Source: Watersipora subatra (Eukaryota; Bryozoa; Gymnolaemata; Cheilostomatida; Watersiporidae). Taken from it: 64,000 bases of DNA. Location: positions 51,953,723 through 52,017,722 of the forward strand of contig NC_088714.1 in assembly GCF_963576615.1 (NCBI RefSeq), written 5' to 3'. Positions within the stretch are counted from its first letter, which is position 1; each line of letters begins with the position of its first letter. The position numbers and the translations under genes were made by a program. Positions 52,501-64,000 of the stretch are shown here, piece after piece. A model generated the notes under the pieces. That model saw only the letters and a program-made list of their open reading frames with translations. It was not told where the DNA came from and ran no database searches.

Positions 52501-55500
52501 ATTTGAACAGCGCTAAACTATTGCGATGCCGCCGGCAACTACCGGCTGTCCTCGGCGCGAACGTTTCCATTTCATTGCTAATAGCCTGCGGTGCTGTCGC
52601 CGGTGCTTTGCGACGTATATGGGAACCAGGCTTTAGACCACAACTGTAAAAACTGTACAACAGTAAACCATTACCCTGCTGCTTGCGCTAGTAACATTAC
52701 GACCTAGTATGTATTTATGTTACAGTTAATGCGTATAATCTGTCAATTTGTAAGACGCCTGAAATGTTTGGTCAATTTACAAATTTACTAATAATTTTAC
52801 AAAATGACTGAAACTTTCAGGCATTTTGCAAATTGACCAAAAAATTTATTTGACGGATTACCTGAAACATAGATCATTTACGCCAAGTAGATGATTTAGT
52901 TGTCATTTACATCGAGCATCACATATATACATTCTTATATTGTTAAACTTGCTATTATTTATTATTATGCATGCCCTTGGATATACATATACTGATATGC
53001 TAGTGTAGACTTCCATGTACTGCTATACATGTACTGGTGCCCTAATGGATACTTGTAATAATCTATGGCACACCAATAGAGACGGCAAATGCAAACCAAT
53101 AGACATCACAAGTATTGCATCGACATAGGAACCTGAATCGCAAGTTCAGCATTCTTGTCCAGTGGAATTCCTTGTTTCCTAGCTTGAGCCACTTCCTCTA
53201 CTTTTAGCTGTTCCTGCTGGCTCATCTAAAAAGTAGAATTTCTAAATAAACTAGACGCACCTATAACATTAACCCCTTTTACATAAATTCCACTACAGTA
53301 GAAGTTCCTATAACATGAACAACATTTTATGTAAATTCCAATGTAAAGAATATATGTAAAGTTTTTGCTTTGTGTCATGTGACAAATTCCATATAACTTG
53401 AAGTGTCCAATCAGCAAAAGTTCTCAAATTCGATTTGAATAATATGAGAGTCCCATAATTAGCCTTAAAATATAGTTTTCCCTCTTGTCACACTTGGGAG
53501 GGAAAACTACGTATATGGGCATCTTTATATATACTAGTAAGCTGGCAGTCTAGTGTGCCACCAGGTGTCACCATTGAGCACAGGTAATAAGTAGTCGCAC
53601 AATTATTCAAAAATACTTAAAGAAGTTGATTGGTGCTGATGTTAGAGTGTCAGACGACCAAACTGAATGTCATGAGTTGGAGTCTCGTAGAAACCAATAT
53701 CTTATTCTAACCTTTAACCCTGGTTTCAGACAGACAAACAGACAGACAGAGCTCTTACTATGTATACTAAAAATACATTGTTGCTTCACTTCACTTTAGA
53801 TGTATGCAATATTTGTTTAGTAACAGAGTAACTGTTACTGAAACTTTGTTACAGTGAAAGTAACAGAAAAATCTATTTAAATTGAAACAGTAATTCCTCA
53901 GTGTAAAATTGACTGTAATCATAAACCCTGAACCAAGTGAACGTGTCAAAAAACAGGAAAAAGTTGTTGATACAAACTAACAGTACCACAGTTACTGTTC
54001 AGTCCTTATATTAAAACTTTAAATATGGCGGGAGATCGCAGAGGCCAGGGCCGGCTACCTAGCCAACCTCAGGGCCGATGTCACGACTGAGCCAAGCCTT
54101 GGCAGAAAACACGACCGTTGGCGAAGCTTCCGATTGGCCGAAAGTCAATTGCCGAGTCCAACATGTCACCTATCTAACAATGAGGTAGACGCAACCAGAG
54201 ATGAAAGACTATAAAAGGAGCAAAGCGACAATGAGCAGAGATCCTGACAGTCTCTCGCATGCTGTTCATTGTAAAATTTGAGATACAAGCCAGTTGTTGA
54301 TGCAGCCATTAAGTACCTAAGTATGTGGGAGGCCGCTTTTGATAACAGCATCACTCGATTTTCCTCGTCGAATCCGTTTGAAATTTTTTTAAAAAAGCCG
54401 GCTAAAAGTTATAGTGAAAATGAAAAAAAAGCGCTAAGCCAAAAAACGATAAAAAAATTAAAGGAAAGAAATACAACTAAGTTTAGTTAAAACATAGTTT
54501 CAAATGTATGTTTAAAAAGCTAAATTCATTTATGTTAAATTTAAAGTTTATGTTACGTCACAAGCGTACTAACACCGCGGTTCGTCACTAAGCCTCTCTT
54601 GAAAGTAGCACTTCCGTACGGACCATATGATATGGTACGTAGTAATGTTGCATTTTATTGCAGACCAGGACGGCTAAATAGGCATGTGTTACTGTATGAG
54701 CGTAGGTAGTGAATTACAACAATTCAAAAACATGCTTTCACTGTAATTTCCTGTTTAGGTGGTTTTTTGATAGTATGAAAACAGATTAATTTGTATTCAG
54801 TTATTTTATTAGGCATATATATATTGCTTTGAGATACAAGCGCATTGACATACGAGCTCAGTCCTGGAAGGCATTAAGCTTGTATGTCAAGGTTCGGCTG
54901 TAGTTTACCAAGTTTCCAACGTCAATCCCGTTACGCATCATTTACATTGTTTTATAATTTACTAATGAAAATAAAAGCTTGTTACTTTCTAGGCTGATAT
55001 ACAGATTTTTTAGTTAATGCCTTTGTATTACATTTGTTGTTTGTCCTCAAGTAGTATAATTTTGCAGCTAGCCAAAACGTTCCTTTGCTTTTTGATGCTT
55101 GGCTGTTGATTTATTTTTGATAAATTTTTTTTCTTCTGTCTAACGTTCACCACGTACAGATAATAAAACAGGAAAATTTGCTAAATATATTTAGCATGAA
55201 ATGCGATACATGCCAATAATATTTAAAATGTTTTACCTGCATAAAAAGTCAAAAATACACTTTGCTAGTAGCGGGTACTATGTCACTTTTATTCTTGATT
55301 TTACTCACAGGCGAGCGCTCCAAATTTTATTCAGCTGTATTAACCTTAATCTTGATGTTCAACAATACATTTTTATGGCATGCTGCGTAAAAAAACTGTT
55401 TTCCTCTCAAAATCTTATGATACTACTGCATTGCTCTACATTTAGGGCCTTCAAATTTTCCGATACAAATATTTACTTTACATAATCTAATAGCAGAAAT

Positions 55501-56534
55501 CAGCAAAAATAGGTGGCAGCCATTTTTAATTTGGAAAAATTTACGCACCCACGACTCAGTGAACAGAAAAACACCGAAATTGTTCATTTGCATGAATGTT
55601 ATTCGTTCAGCAAGCACCAGCTCTCTGCTTATTCAAACGCATCCCAAAGAATTGTTATCTTGAATTAAAAAACTGAGCAATTTGAAGTTGAACAAAATGA
55701 ACTAACTTCACAGCACAACTGACTTATTCAGATGTATAGAAACACGGTGTTTGGGAGTCTCACAGACATCTAGTAAAGACAGCTAAGAGATAAACCAGGA
55801 AGGTGTGTCCGCGCGCGTGTTTGATTGAGTGTAACTTATCAGTGAAACAAAGAAATTAACAAAAACACAAACATAAAGCAAAAGAGATTGTCTGATAGTT
55901 TGAGACTAGCAACAGGACAGCCCTGCCGGCAGTTTGCAAAAGAACAGACAGAGTCATGAGTGAGGTGACACGGCCACCATTTGCCCACAAGCATTCCGCC
56001 AGCTTCACTTTTATAATACTTGAAGCCAAGTCATGAAAGTTGAATAAGTATTTATTGAATAATGCTGCAATAAACAACATATATCTTTGACCTTACCTAG
56101 TTTCAATGTATTGTATTTTAAAAGCATTGCTTGTCTTTGATCTGGTACAGTCACTGTGATCAATAACCATATTTTGAAAATCAACATCTTTAAAAACTTT
56201 GATCATAAGAAGAACAAGCTAAAATTCAAAAAACCTTTTTATAGGCATTATTTTTAATGAAGAAAAGCTAGTAACTACTGCGGCTTTTGGTTTAATTTTT
56301 AAAATAATCCTTACAGCTTTTTTCTGTAACAAAATCTTTTCCAACTCTGTTGAGATAGCATGGCCCAAAAACTCAACTCCATAAATCACGTGAAGGTAAA
56401 AAAATGTATAATACAGGTCAATCATTGTTTTGGTGTCAAAGTATCTCGAATCTTCATTACAAGTACATGATGTAAAGAGTAATGGTTCCTACCATTCGAT
56501 TTCTTCTATAGTCATATCTTATCCGGTTAAAGTA
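49479..56534 (-). CDS. COX16: COX16, cytochrome c oxidase assembly factor (3' three exons)
   Basis: Three exons in phase 0 on the minus strand: 56493-56534 (YFNRIRYDYRRNRM), 53133-53225 (MSQQEQLKVEEVAQARKQGI ... LAIQ) and 49479-49583 (QAREAAKKDWKNIRGPKPWE ... stop). The pattern F-x-x-I-R-Y-D, a charged helix, then DWKNIRGPKPWED, is the diagnostic second half of COX16. This is a small inner mitochondrial membrane protein that helps insert copper into COX2 during complex IV assembly. The first exon, with the single membrane helix ending in a GGSFGL-type motif, was not found and should lie above 56534. The middle exon begins with ATG, but the upstream exon shows it is internal. Introns are crowded with transposable elements. 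Confidence 0.87.
49800..50275 (+). repeat. S2-related repeat, inverted copy 1
   Basis: Shares with 53275-53760 the order TATGTAAAGTTTTTGCTT, TTTGATTTGAATAA, TTTGGGAGAGACAACGATG, TTATTCAGAATTACTTTAAG, and a tail ending CCCTAGTTTCA before an AGGCAGACACAG run. Read in reverse it follows the S2 order. Confidence 0.7.
50276..51544. other. COX16 intron stretch
   Basis: No gene or clear repeat. Near 51030-51085 CCCTATAACATAAACATTCC and TTCATGTTATAAGAG form a short inverted pair, perhaps a tiny transposon end. Confidence 0.5.
51545..52010 (-). repeat. S2 tRNA-derived SINE-like repeats, two in tandem
   Basis: Two units (about 51545-51800 and 51800-52010). On the minus strand each has a B box (GGTTCGAATCCCGTATGATG in the first, GAGTTCGAATCCCATATGAT in the second) and an A-box-like GGTGGTTGAATAGTG. 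GGAATAATTGTACAT-type DNA and a GGTTAGAGTTTGGG-type tail complete the unit. These are the best-preserved tRNA-like parts of the family. Confidence 0.8.
52273..52632. mobile_element. PIF/Harbinger-type MITE
   Basis: Terminal inverted repeats AGCCTGGTTCCCATAT and ATATGGGAACCAGGCT with a perfect TTA duplication on both sides (52270-52272 and 52633-52635). The 3-base TTA target is typical of PIF/Harbinger. GC-rich against its surroundings, with internal GCGATGC/GCCGGCGG patches; no transposase. Confidence 0.88.
52636..53132. other. COX16 intron stretch
   Basis: Near 52745-52860 ATTTTGCAAATTGACCAAA and TTTGGTCAATTTACAAAT form an inverted pair around CTGAAACTTTCAGG. Nothing else seen. Confidence 0.5.
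53133..53225 (-). CDS. COX16: COX16 middle exon
   Basis: TTTTTAG acceptor, ATTCAG|GTTCCT donor, 31 codons in phase 0. Charged helical segment, as in COX16 between the membrane helix and the conserved C-terminus. The donor is not a strong consensus. Confidence 0.8.
53275..53760 (+). repeat. S2-related repeat, inverted copy 2
   Basis: Homologous over its length to 49800-50275, including TATGTAAAGTTTTTGCTTTG, TTCGATTTGAATAATATGAG, CACTTGGGAGGGAAAAC and the tail AACCCTGGTTTCAGACAGAC. Confidence 0.72.
53761..54264. other. COX16 intron stretch
   Basis: No recognised feature. Around 54030-54130 is a locally GC-richer patch (GGCCAGGGCCGGCTACC). Confidence 0.45.
54265..54900 (+). mobile_element. T3 Tigger-type remnant, second copy (5' truncated)
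   Basis: The right end (TACGAGCTCAGTCCTGGAAG, GGTTCGGCTG) matches the right end of the element at 292-1643 and is followed by TA. Left part has GAGATACAAGCCAG. Between lies a C-terminal transposase scrap (FEIFLKKPAKSYSENEKKAL) equivalent to the tail at 1012-1224. No left terminal repeat is seen. Confidence 0.7.
54901..56094. other. COX16 intron stretch
   Basis: AT-rich, nothing recognised. Confidence 0.5.
56095..56425 (-). pseudogene. LINE reverse transcriptase C-terminal fragment
   Basis: The minus strand reads LYYTFFYLHVIYGVEFLGHA, LEKILLQKKAVRIILKIKPK and LKIMPIKRFFEF, then a stop, then further homologous codons (NMVIDHSDCTRSKTSNAFKI). This is the thumb/connection region of non-LTR retrotransposon reverse transcriptases (Jockey/CR1-like supergroup). 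One in-frame stop and heavy 5' truncation show it is dead. Confidence 0.75.
56493..56534 (-). CDS. COX16: COX16 upstream exon
   Basis: TTTCTTCCTTCAG acceptor and ATG|GTAGGA donor enclose 14 codons, YFNRIRYDYRRNRM. They align with the F-S-Q-I-R-Y-D segment that follows the COX16 membrane helix. Confidence 0.8.
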
Positions 56535-56782
56535 CTGAAGGAAGAAAGGTGCACCAACTACCAACACCTGAAACCACAGAAATACCGATAGACAATCATA
56601 CCATACCAATATACATGCCTAACATGATAATTTTCATTGGTGTGTCAGTTCAATATTGCAAGGGTGTTTCCATATTTTGTGGAAAATTGAAAATAAATGT
56701 TTTAAACCTACTACTACTAGACATAATATGTATTACAACGGCTTCATATAAATACTGACAATAAAACTATAACATCTACATA

Positions 56783-58699
56783 CAGTGCACCCTCGAGATA
56801 CGATTACCCTGATATACAATTTTTTCACCTTACGAAGTCAAACATTGTGATATCTTCACCTCGCTATACAAATTTTATTTCACCATACGAATTTGAGAAA
56901 AGTTTCGCCCGAGTTAAAATTTGGCTGTCGGTGTGCTTATAACACACGTCGAAATAAAAAAAGACACCGAAATATAGTTTGCCGAAAACATTCTTAGAAC
57001 GTTTAGAAGAGACACGATGATCGACTTCTCTCATATCCGCGTGGAAAATTTCGTGTAAAATGCACAAGCGAGAGCAAATATTCATTTGTAGCGTTATTAT
57101 AGCTTTTGCTATAAACTTTTAAGTCAGCATACGTATATAACTACAAGTATCTACATTTAATTCGTTATCTATGGAATCTGAGACCGATACAAACGTTACA
57201 AAACGAAGGAAAATTGATTTCTATGTCAACAAAGTTGGATGTCGTAAATAAGAAGAAGGGACCCGTATTATTAACATTGTCAAAGAATATGATCGCAACC
57301 AATCAGCATTTGCAATTATTATTAAAACAAGAACTCCATTAAAGCAAGCACAAGAAAGAGCTTCCGACTGAAGATTTGAATGAGCTAGGTCATGCACGCG
57401 ATCAGCATTCAAAAGAAGCAACCATTTAGTAAAGGCGAGGATGTAGAAGATACGGAAAACCCCACATTCACAGAAATATTTTAAGTGTTTAATTTACTGA
57501 TATGGACTAGTACATTAAAACAATGCATGTATAATATATATTATTTATCTCTTGTGTGGCATGTTTTTCATATTTTAGTCATTTTATTTGTTTCCTTTTG
57601 GTTTTATGTTTTATTCTCTTGTTTAACCGTGTCTTTGCGTATGGGCTTGTTATCTTCTACGTGAATACAATTCATCGTATGTATGTATGTAACTCATATA
57701 ACTAGCTACTCAGGATAGCTGAAGCATCCACATTACTTTCTGAAACTTGCTAAAGCCCTGTCCCCCCTAGGGTATAAATACGTACAAACTTTGTATGTAT
57801 GGTTACATTGATTCTTGTGCACATTTCATACAAGACAAACTACTGTACCACATTCTCTGGATCCTTTTACAAGCGCTAGCTAGTGATTTTCTGCATTGCA
57901 CCATCAATTTTTTCGTAGAAAAGGTAGAAGAATTGGACAGGAATGGACAACTTCTTTTAGCCTACTAAAAAATTCCAATTCATTACGTTTTAAATTTATT
58001 TTCAAGTGTACAGCACCATAATTAGCATTGATACGCTTTTGCCTCATCTCTGCTTTACTCGCTACATGTAGCAGCTAAAGCCACGTTACTCCAAAGGTAT
58101 GTACGTCCTGTATAGAAAATAAAATTTTATTTTTCTTTTCGGTAGCCATTAAATGGTCAAGTGTGCGAGGGGCCGCTTTCTATAACTGCATCGCTCGGCC
58201 TTATTGATTTAGGTTGAAAAAGGTTTCAAACAGATAGGCTAAAGTTTATAGTGAAAGTGAACATATGAACTGCTGAAGGATAAAATTTCGTGATAAAAAG
58301 TTGATACATACTAAAACTTAGTTTTAAGTGTAGGTTTAGCAAGCTAAACTTACTTGAAGTGAATTCAAAGTTTATGTTATGCATACCTTTTGAAGGCAAG
58401 AACTCCTTACCGTACGTACTGCATTTGGTACACACATTATAATTTTGCGTTTTATTGCAGATCATTAAAATACACTGAATACAATACAGTTACTGTAGGA
58501 AAATATAATTACTAAAGTTAACATACTATTTTGTTGCTAATTGTCAATATGTACACATTTTTATAAAAAAATTGACGATTTTTACCAGGGAGTGTTTGCA
58601 TTGTTTAATTACAATGGTCTCTATACCCCGATATACGAATTTTTCACCATACGATGCCAACCCTGGAACGAATTAACATCGTATCTCGGGGGTGCACTG
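56783..58699 (+). mobile_element. Tigger transposon copy B, internally deleted
   Basis: Same terminal repeats as copy A (CAGTGCACCCTCGAGATACG at 56783; GGGGGTGCACTG at 58699) with TA on both sides. The transposase is reduced to a broken N-terminal part (57171-57360) joined to a scrap of the acidic tail, so it cannot make transposase. The 3' part is uninterrupted, which confirms the insertion point of the pogo-like element in copy A. Confidence 0.92.
57171..57484 (+). pseudogene. Tigger transposase remnant of copy B
   Basis: Begins MESETDTNVTKRRKI-like against the start of the intact copy, with frame breaks in the first DNA-binding domain. It then jumps to LPTEDLNELG, equivalent to the acidic C-terminal region. 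The catalytic domain is deleted. Confidence 0.8.
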
Positions 58700-58709
58700 T
58701 ATATATATA

Positions 58710-59090
58710 TTTCTCCGAGTATGTCTGTGCGTTGTATGTCTGTCCGCATTCCGGCTATAGCTAAATATTAGAATAACTGCAGCTGGACAACAATGCTGAT
58801 GCAATGTCATGGAGTACCGTCATTAGAAGCCTGGCGGCTTACTGCAATTTTCCATTGGCAATGTGCCAGGCTAATAGCTTGAAAGTTACAGTTGTTTGAC
58901 AAAGTTTTAAAACCTTTAAAGTTGTCTTCATTTTTCTCTTAAATTATTTCAACTACACAAAACACTTCTCTCATGATATGTAGTTTGACAGTTAGAATGG
59001 TAAATGTTGTTATAATTATGTTAAATACAAATTAACTTTCTGTCCAGACATTTTTATTACCCGGGCAACGCCGGGTAGCACAACTAGTTG
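58710..59090 (-). repeat. S1-related repeat, inverted copy g
   Basis: Ends on the plus strand with TTATTACCCGGGCAACGCCG and GGTAGCACAACTAG, the reverse of the head at 26745. The AT-rich tail (TATATATATTTCTCC) touches the right end of Tigger copy B. GCCAGGCTAATAG in the middle is the inverted S1 core. Confidence 0.75.
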
Positions 59091-62000
59091 TTCTATAAAT
59101 TAATAAACTTTTAACATATTTACTTGATAGAAATTTAGCGCAAGTTTCTGCTTTGTGCGTGTTCTATTTCATCAATTAATAAAAATATAACAAAGCAAAA
59201 ATAAATACAGTTACAATATTGATTAAATAAAAACAAATGAAAGCCTAAAATTTTCCTAAATGTTAAGGTATAATGAGGTCTACATGCGCAATTGAGACAA
59301 CTTGGCAATGATGATAACATTCACTATCTTGTTAAAATTAACAAAGTAGGCTGATCTTGGTTTAATAAGTGGCTCTTGACATCTTTCTTAAAGCTATTAA
59401 TTAATGCAATTTACGTTTAATTTAAGTTTATTGGGAGACCATTCCATTATGATGGAGTTCTATATTCAATTGTTTTTTAACCGCAAGCAGTATAAAAAAT
59501 TGCCAAAAAATGGTACAACGGTTTAAAAAAAATCTAGTATTATAGTAATATTTTTTACTGTATAATCATTTGAATAAAATTTTGAAAAAGCTATTGAGAA
59601 ATTTTGTGCTGGTAAAGTTTATTAATCGGTAACACAAAAAGCTGAACAAACAGAGAGACTGAGATAGTCTGACTGACTGAGTCTGATAGACTGAGAAGTC
59701 AGTGGTATCTTATCAGACTATACATGTCCATAGTTTTATTGCTAAACACCTTTTTATGACAGTAATCATCAGTCAATATGACGGGTAATTTTTGAACCGG
59801 GAACAGAGTACCAACTTTGAAGCCATCACATCAGTGATCATAGAGGCTAAAATACTCAATAACACACAGCAAATGACTTTTATATGTGGCAGACTTCCTT
59901 TATCCCAATTCAAAGTTTATACATTAACAAACATTACATCAAATAAAAATTATGAGTTTAATTCACAAATGAGATTCTAACTCTCTGTTGCATGTGAAGT
60001 ACCAGCCTACTGATATACAAACATTTATAAAATCTCTGCAATAGATTTTGATTACATATGAATTGAGAGGAATTCAAACTGTCCAACTGACCACAAATGG
60101 AGCGCCTTGTCTGATGAACTTGTTGGTAAATATCGTCATCATTAAAAATGTTGGCAGCAGGTAGTAATTACATATACTATTGGCTGAGTGGTGTGTACAT
60201 GCTGTAGCTCTACAAAATGCAAACACTACTTTTAGGTCTATTGTGACTTAACCGTTAAAAAGAAAAGAGAGAAATTCGAAATCTCTGTCTTCCTTAGGAA
60301 CACTGGTTGTTCGTTTCAAACTAATAAACAACTATGAATGCTATACCTACTGTCTTCATCACTACACCTACTTTCTCCTATAGTTATGTTTATCAACAAA
60401 TCTCAGCCAAGCTAGTATGTTATTCTTGTGTTATATTTGGTGTTTGAACAGATTCGATCAAAGAATAGAGATACATATATCTCAAACTACAAGCCCAATA
60501 TATTGTCAACTGAAAACACATAAACTGAACTAAATCTGCACATTTGCAACTAAACTAAAAATCAAAAACAAAGAAACAATCATGAGCTTTTTTGCAAAGT
60601 TAATACTTATTTGTTCGAAGCAAAAAGTGGTATTAGTGTAGCAAGACTTTTGCGTAGGAAGTGTGAACAAGATGAATATGCTTGAAAAAAAGTATAACAT
60701 ATCTATATCATAGCTAGGCTACATAAAAGGTCTAAGCAGTGTATTTGTCAGTTAAGAACAGAAATTGTTAAATTTGCTGGTGAGGCTTTTGTGTATTTAT
60801 GTACACAGTTCGAGCGAAACTCAACTACTGTTGATGACTTATGTGATCATGTTCAATACAATATGTTAAATATTCCTTTGTCTTGCTATATAAAAAATTT
60901 CTAATGAATGCTAACTAGTTTTAAACAAACAGATATATGGGAAATAAGTTATGAGAATTGTTTGTTAATTATTATTTATTGTCTAGCTTGAATGAATGGT
61001 ATTCATAGAAACATTAGAAAGATGCAAGGCTAAAAATTAAATTGAAGTCAATGAGTACAGTGTAGCACAAATTAGGTTTAGTACAATGTGGGTTTAGTAC
61101 AGGGAGGGTGCAGTACAGGGTGGGCTTAGCAGAGAGTGGGTGTAGCAGTGGGTGGATGTAGCAGAGGGTGAGCGTAATACAGGGTGGATGTAGTACATGT
61201 AGGTTTACCAGAGAGTGGGTGTAGCACAGGTAGTACAGATCAGTGTAGTACCGTGTGGGTCGTACAAAGTGGACGTAGTACAGGGTGAGTGTAGTAGAGG
61301 GTGGCTGTAGTGCAAGGTAGGCATAGCAAGATTGCGCGATTACATTTCTAGCATATCTACATACATTACACTAATTATTATCTAAAACTTAGATAAATAA
61401 AGAAAACAACACTTAAAAATACAATGCAGTCAACAAAATACATTTGCATTAATGTTTATGTTAGTTGATTGGCTCGGATGCCGGATTGCATACTACAGTA
61501 ACATTTCAATAGATGTTAGCATAATGTAGGATGTCAACTTGTGTCCCCGAGCCAGAGTTTACCACTTGCCTATGTTAGTTAACTCACTTCACTTATACCT
61601 ATGCTGTCTGACTGATTCCAATGCTGTCTGTAGATGGTGAAGGATGACAAGCGCGCAGAGAATACTAGATGCTTAGCTTATTAGCTAGTGATAATAGTCT
61701 ATTCCCATCTAGCTTTTCTAAAACTCACGCTATTACTCCTTTTATTGCTTTATTCTATTCGATTCTATTGCTCGAACTTTTCAACTCTTCTACTGCATGA
61801 TTAGATTCTTTTACAGTTTGGACAACATGCTAGCCTTTTTTTACTGTAAATGCTTGAGTTTTCTTTCATAAAATCACCTGTTAATCTTTGGTATTGTTTG
61901 GTATCACGCTGGATATGTACTGAGGATATTGATGATGCATGCATTCCTTCTAAGTTTTTCACATCGTAGCCTGGTTGTGCAAAAACTGCTCCCCTGTATT

Positions 62001-63281
62001 CACTAGTTACTGTTATGACAGAGAGATACTGTTATAAAAATGTCGTATCAATGAAGTTGTGAACATACATAATAATTGACCTGTGCCTGACTAGAGCATA
62101 CAATAGAAGTACTTGTAGACCGAGAAAAGAACAACCTGACCATGTTCATTAATGGGTCTGTATTTTGGCTAACTCGATAATGCAGCTTACGAATGAATAA
62201 GTGTTTAAAATAAAAAAAGTGTTTCATTGTTATAGATAAGTAGATAATGGTCTGAGAGTCCTTGACAGATACCTAACAATATGGGGCTTTGAACCCAGAA
62301 CATACAAGACTTCCAGAGAATGTTTTATTAATTTGTGATGAAGTGAAGGTTGGAAGCAGACACTTTACTATATCCTTTACTGGTAACTTAGTAGGGTAAC
62401 ACGAGGCTGGTGATAAACTTTAAAAGCAATGTTTAGCTCATGTATGTATTGGTTGAATCTCCCACATCTCTAGGAAACAACTAATACATTTTCAAATATT
62501 CAATGACAAACAATGGGTGTGAAGCAAGACTGCAAGAAAGTCCATCCCCTTTTAATTGAAATAAGACAGCTCTGTGGTCAGTATTAGAAGTATCCATTGT
62601 AAAACAGTTATAACATTTGAGTTCTTTCAGAACTCTAACTTCCTAGTTTCAGTACTGAAAGGCACGGAAAACAATTAACCTGGAAACTGCAACGGTGCTG
62701 CATTGGCATGAAGTAATGTGTTCATAAATAAAGGATGTATTCACACAAAAACTCAACTCTCCTAGTTTACTGTTTTACTTGGAAAGCTATGAGAATATAT
62801 GAAGCTCATCTTTTCACAAAACTACAAGAAACAATAAACGGTATAGACCAAACAGCTTTGAAAATGCTAATTATACTATATATCCCTCAAAGATGTACAT
62901 CAGACACCAGAATACTATCCATACCAAATAAAAGAGAACTTCTAGCCTTATACGCATGGAAAGGAAAGACAATATGATGCACACAAAATATGACCTTATA
63001 TTTTAACATATGTCTTACATATTTATTTGTCTTCCTGTACCATTTTAATATAGACTGGAGTAACTGGTGATCATTAACAACTAATAAAACTTGTAAAAAA
63101 AATATCCTTGCAGTTAGGCTTCTAATTAGCCATTGAATTTCTAAAAAAGCTGGCTGGCTTTTAGCAGTCAACAGAACCTATGAAAAATAATTTTTTCAAA
63201 AAAACAAATTTTTTTTAATAACATCACACTAGCACAAATACAAAATATGAATTTACATATATACTGTGCTATATTCGTGTT
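59091..63281. other. Right-hand stretch without a recognised gene
   Basis: Only short random-looking frames. A GACTGACTGAGTCTGATAG patch lies at 59660-59700 and degenerate repeats at 61075-61330. The missing COX16 first exon was looked for here by its GGSFGL-type motif and not found. Confidence 0.5.
61075..61330. repeat. Degenerate minisatellite, about 19-20 base unit
   Basis: Around a dozen imperfect copies of GGGTGGGTGTAGTACA-like units with a GTAGCAGAGGGTG variant. Confidence 0.75.
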
Positions 63282-64000
63282 ATGTTACACTGCACTGTAT
63301 AATACTAGGAGTTGTGTACCTCCGGTTTTTGTGTTAAAGGACGTCATGTAAACACAGACAGTTGCGCTCGTGACAACGGCATGGCTACTTCTTTATTATC
63401 AGTGTTCACGTCCTGAATAAATAATCTCCTACCATCTAACTAGTAACAACTACACATGGTGGCAGCGGTGTTTGTATCATGTCTGACGAAGAGGGGGAAG
63501 CCGGTGATGCTGATGAATGAATGGTGGAGCCATTAAGAGTGCATTATTCTGCACCCAAGGTGTACCCACCTGACAAATTTGACTTTGCCGAACCTGCCGG
63601 TTGGACGAGATGGTATAGTAGATGGAGGAGGTATAGAGAAGTGAGCGGTTTGGATACTAGACCTCAGCGTGAACAGATTAACACTCTTATTTATACATCA
63701 GGGGAGCAAGCAGAAGATTTAGTGCTTAGCCGTGGAATAGAAGAAACCGACTACGATTCTGTGATTGATGCATTCAATGAATACTTTGGAGTTAAGAGAA
63801 ATCTCATTGTTGAGAGAGCTAAACTCAACAAACCGACACAAGGTAGTGATTCTATAGATGTGTTTATTCACAATCTATATCGCCAAGCCGAGTTTTGTGA
63901 CTATAGAGATCTACGGGAAGAGCTAATACGTGACAGATTAGTAGTGGGCGTTACTGAAGACAAATGGAGTGAAAAACTACAAGCCAATGCATATCTGATG
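63282..64000 (+). mobile_element. Ty3/Gypsy-like LTR retrotransposon, 5' part, cut by the window end
   Basis: Probable LTR at about 63282-63456 with an AATAAA, followed by TGGTGGCAGCGGTG, a primer-binding-site-like sequence of the kind seen behind many Ty3/Gypsy LTRs. A gag region then reads PPDKFDFAEPAGWTRWYSRW and DVFIHNLYRQAEFCDYRDLR, typical of the retrotransposon gag family of Ty3/Gypsy. Only the beginning is in view, so wholeness and the second LTR cannot be judged. The copy looks fairly well preserved. Confidence 0.8.

Noticed and set aside
62735-63171. Frames of 80-94 codons on both strands
   Set aside because: No domain, splice or composition support; AT-rich chance frames.

Overview
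This is AT-rich, intron- and repeat-dense animal DNA. There are no operons or bacterial features. Genes are split into short exons with GT-AG introns, tRNA-derived SINE-like repeats are common, and Tigger/pogo, hAT and PIF-type DNA transposons are present. The exact animal cannot be named from this window; a marine invertebrate, perhaps a lophotrochozoan, is an inference.

Layout: two host genes are recognisable, both on the minus strand. The larger spans about 44210 down to 2844 or beyond. I reassembled 16 exons with consistent reading phase, giving at least 851 residues. They encode a secreted or membrane-tethered M12B (reprolysin/ADAMTS-like) zinc metalloprotease: signal peptide, prodomain ending in a furin-type KVKR site, catalytic domain with HEIAHNLGATHD plus Met-turn, ADAMTS-type cysteine-rich domain, two C/CC-rich modules, a Thr/Ser mucin-like linker, a SEA domain with the self-cleavage-type GSIIV motif, and a calcium-binding EGF domain. 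The 3' end is not resolved. An unassigned terminal exon lies at 1696-1843. The second gene (56534 to 49479) is the 3' three exons of COX16, a cytochrome c oxidase assembly factor; its first exon was not found.

The introns hold most of the other content. The 10.4 kb intron before the SEA half contains a Tigger transposon (8299-14742) with an intact 596-residue transposase. Its 3' part is interrupted by a pogo-like element (11759-14462), itself interrupted by a fold-back element (12478-13377). Another intron carries a tandem array of tRNA-Ser(GCT) genes with a 440 bp period, interrupted by a hairpin-rich Tigger-type element (37383-38527). The non-tRNA part of that unit is shared with the fold-back arms and with a fragment at 32.2 kb. 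Two SINE-like families (called S1 and S2 here) recur throughout. Minisatellites lie near 17.9, 18.7, 28.3-29.4, 32.6-32.9, 46.5-47.3 and 61.1 kb, and long (TA)n tracts near 8.0-8.3, 14.7-15.0 and 35.1-35.6 kb.

Right side: after COX16 come a truncated Tigger copy (56783-58699), an S1 copy and several kb with nothing recognisable. The 5' end of a Ty3/Gypsy-like LTR retrotransposon (about 63282 to the window end) closes the window.
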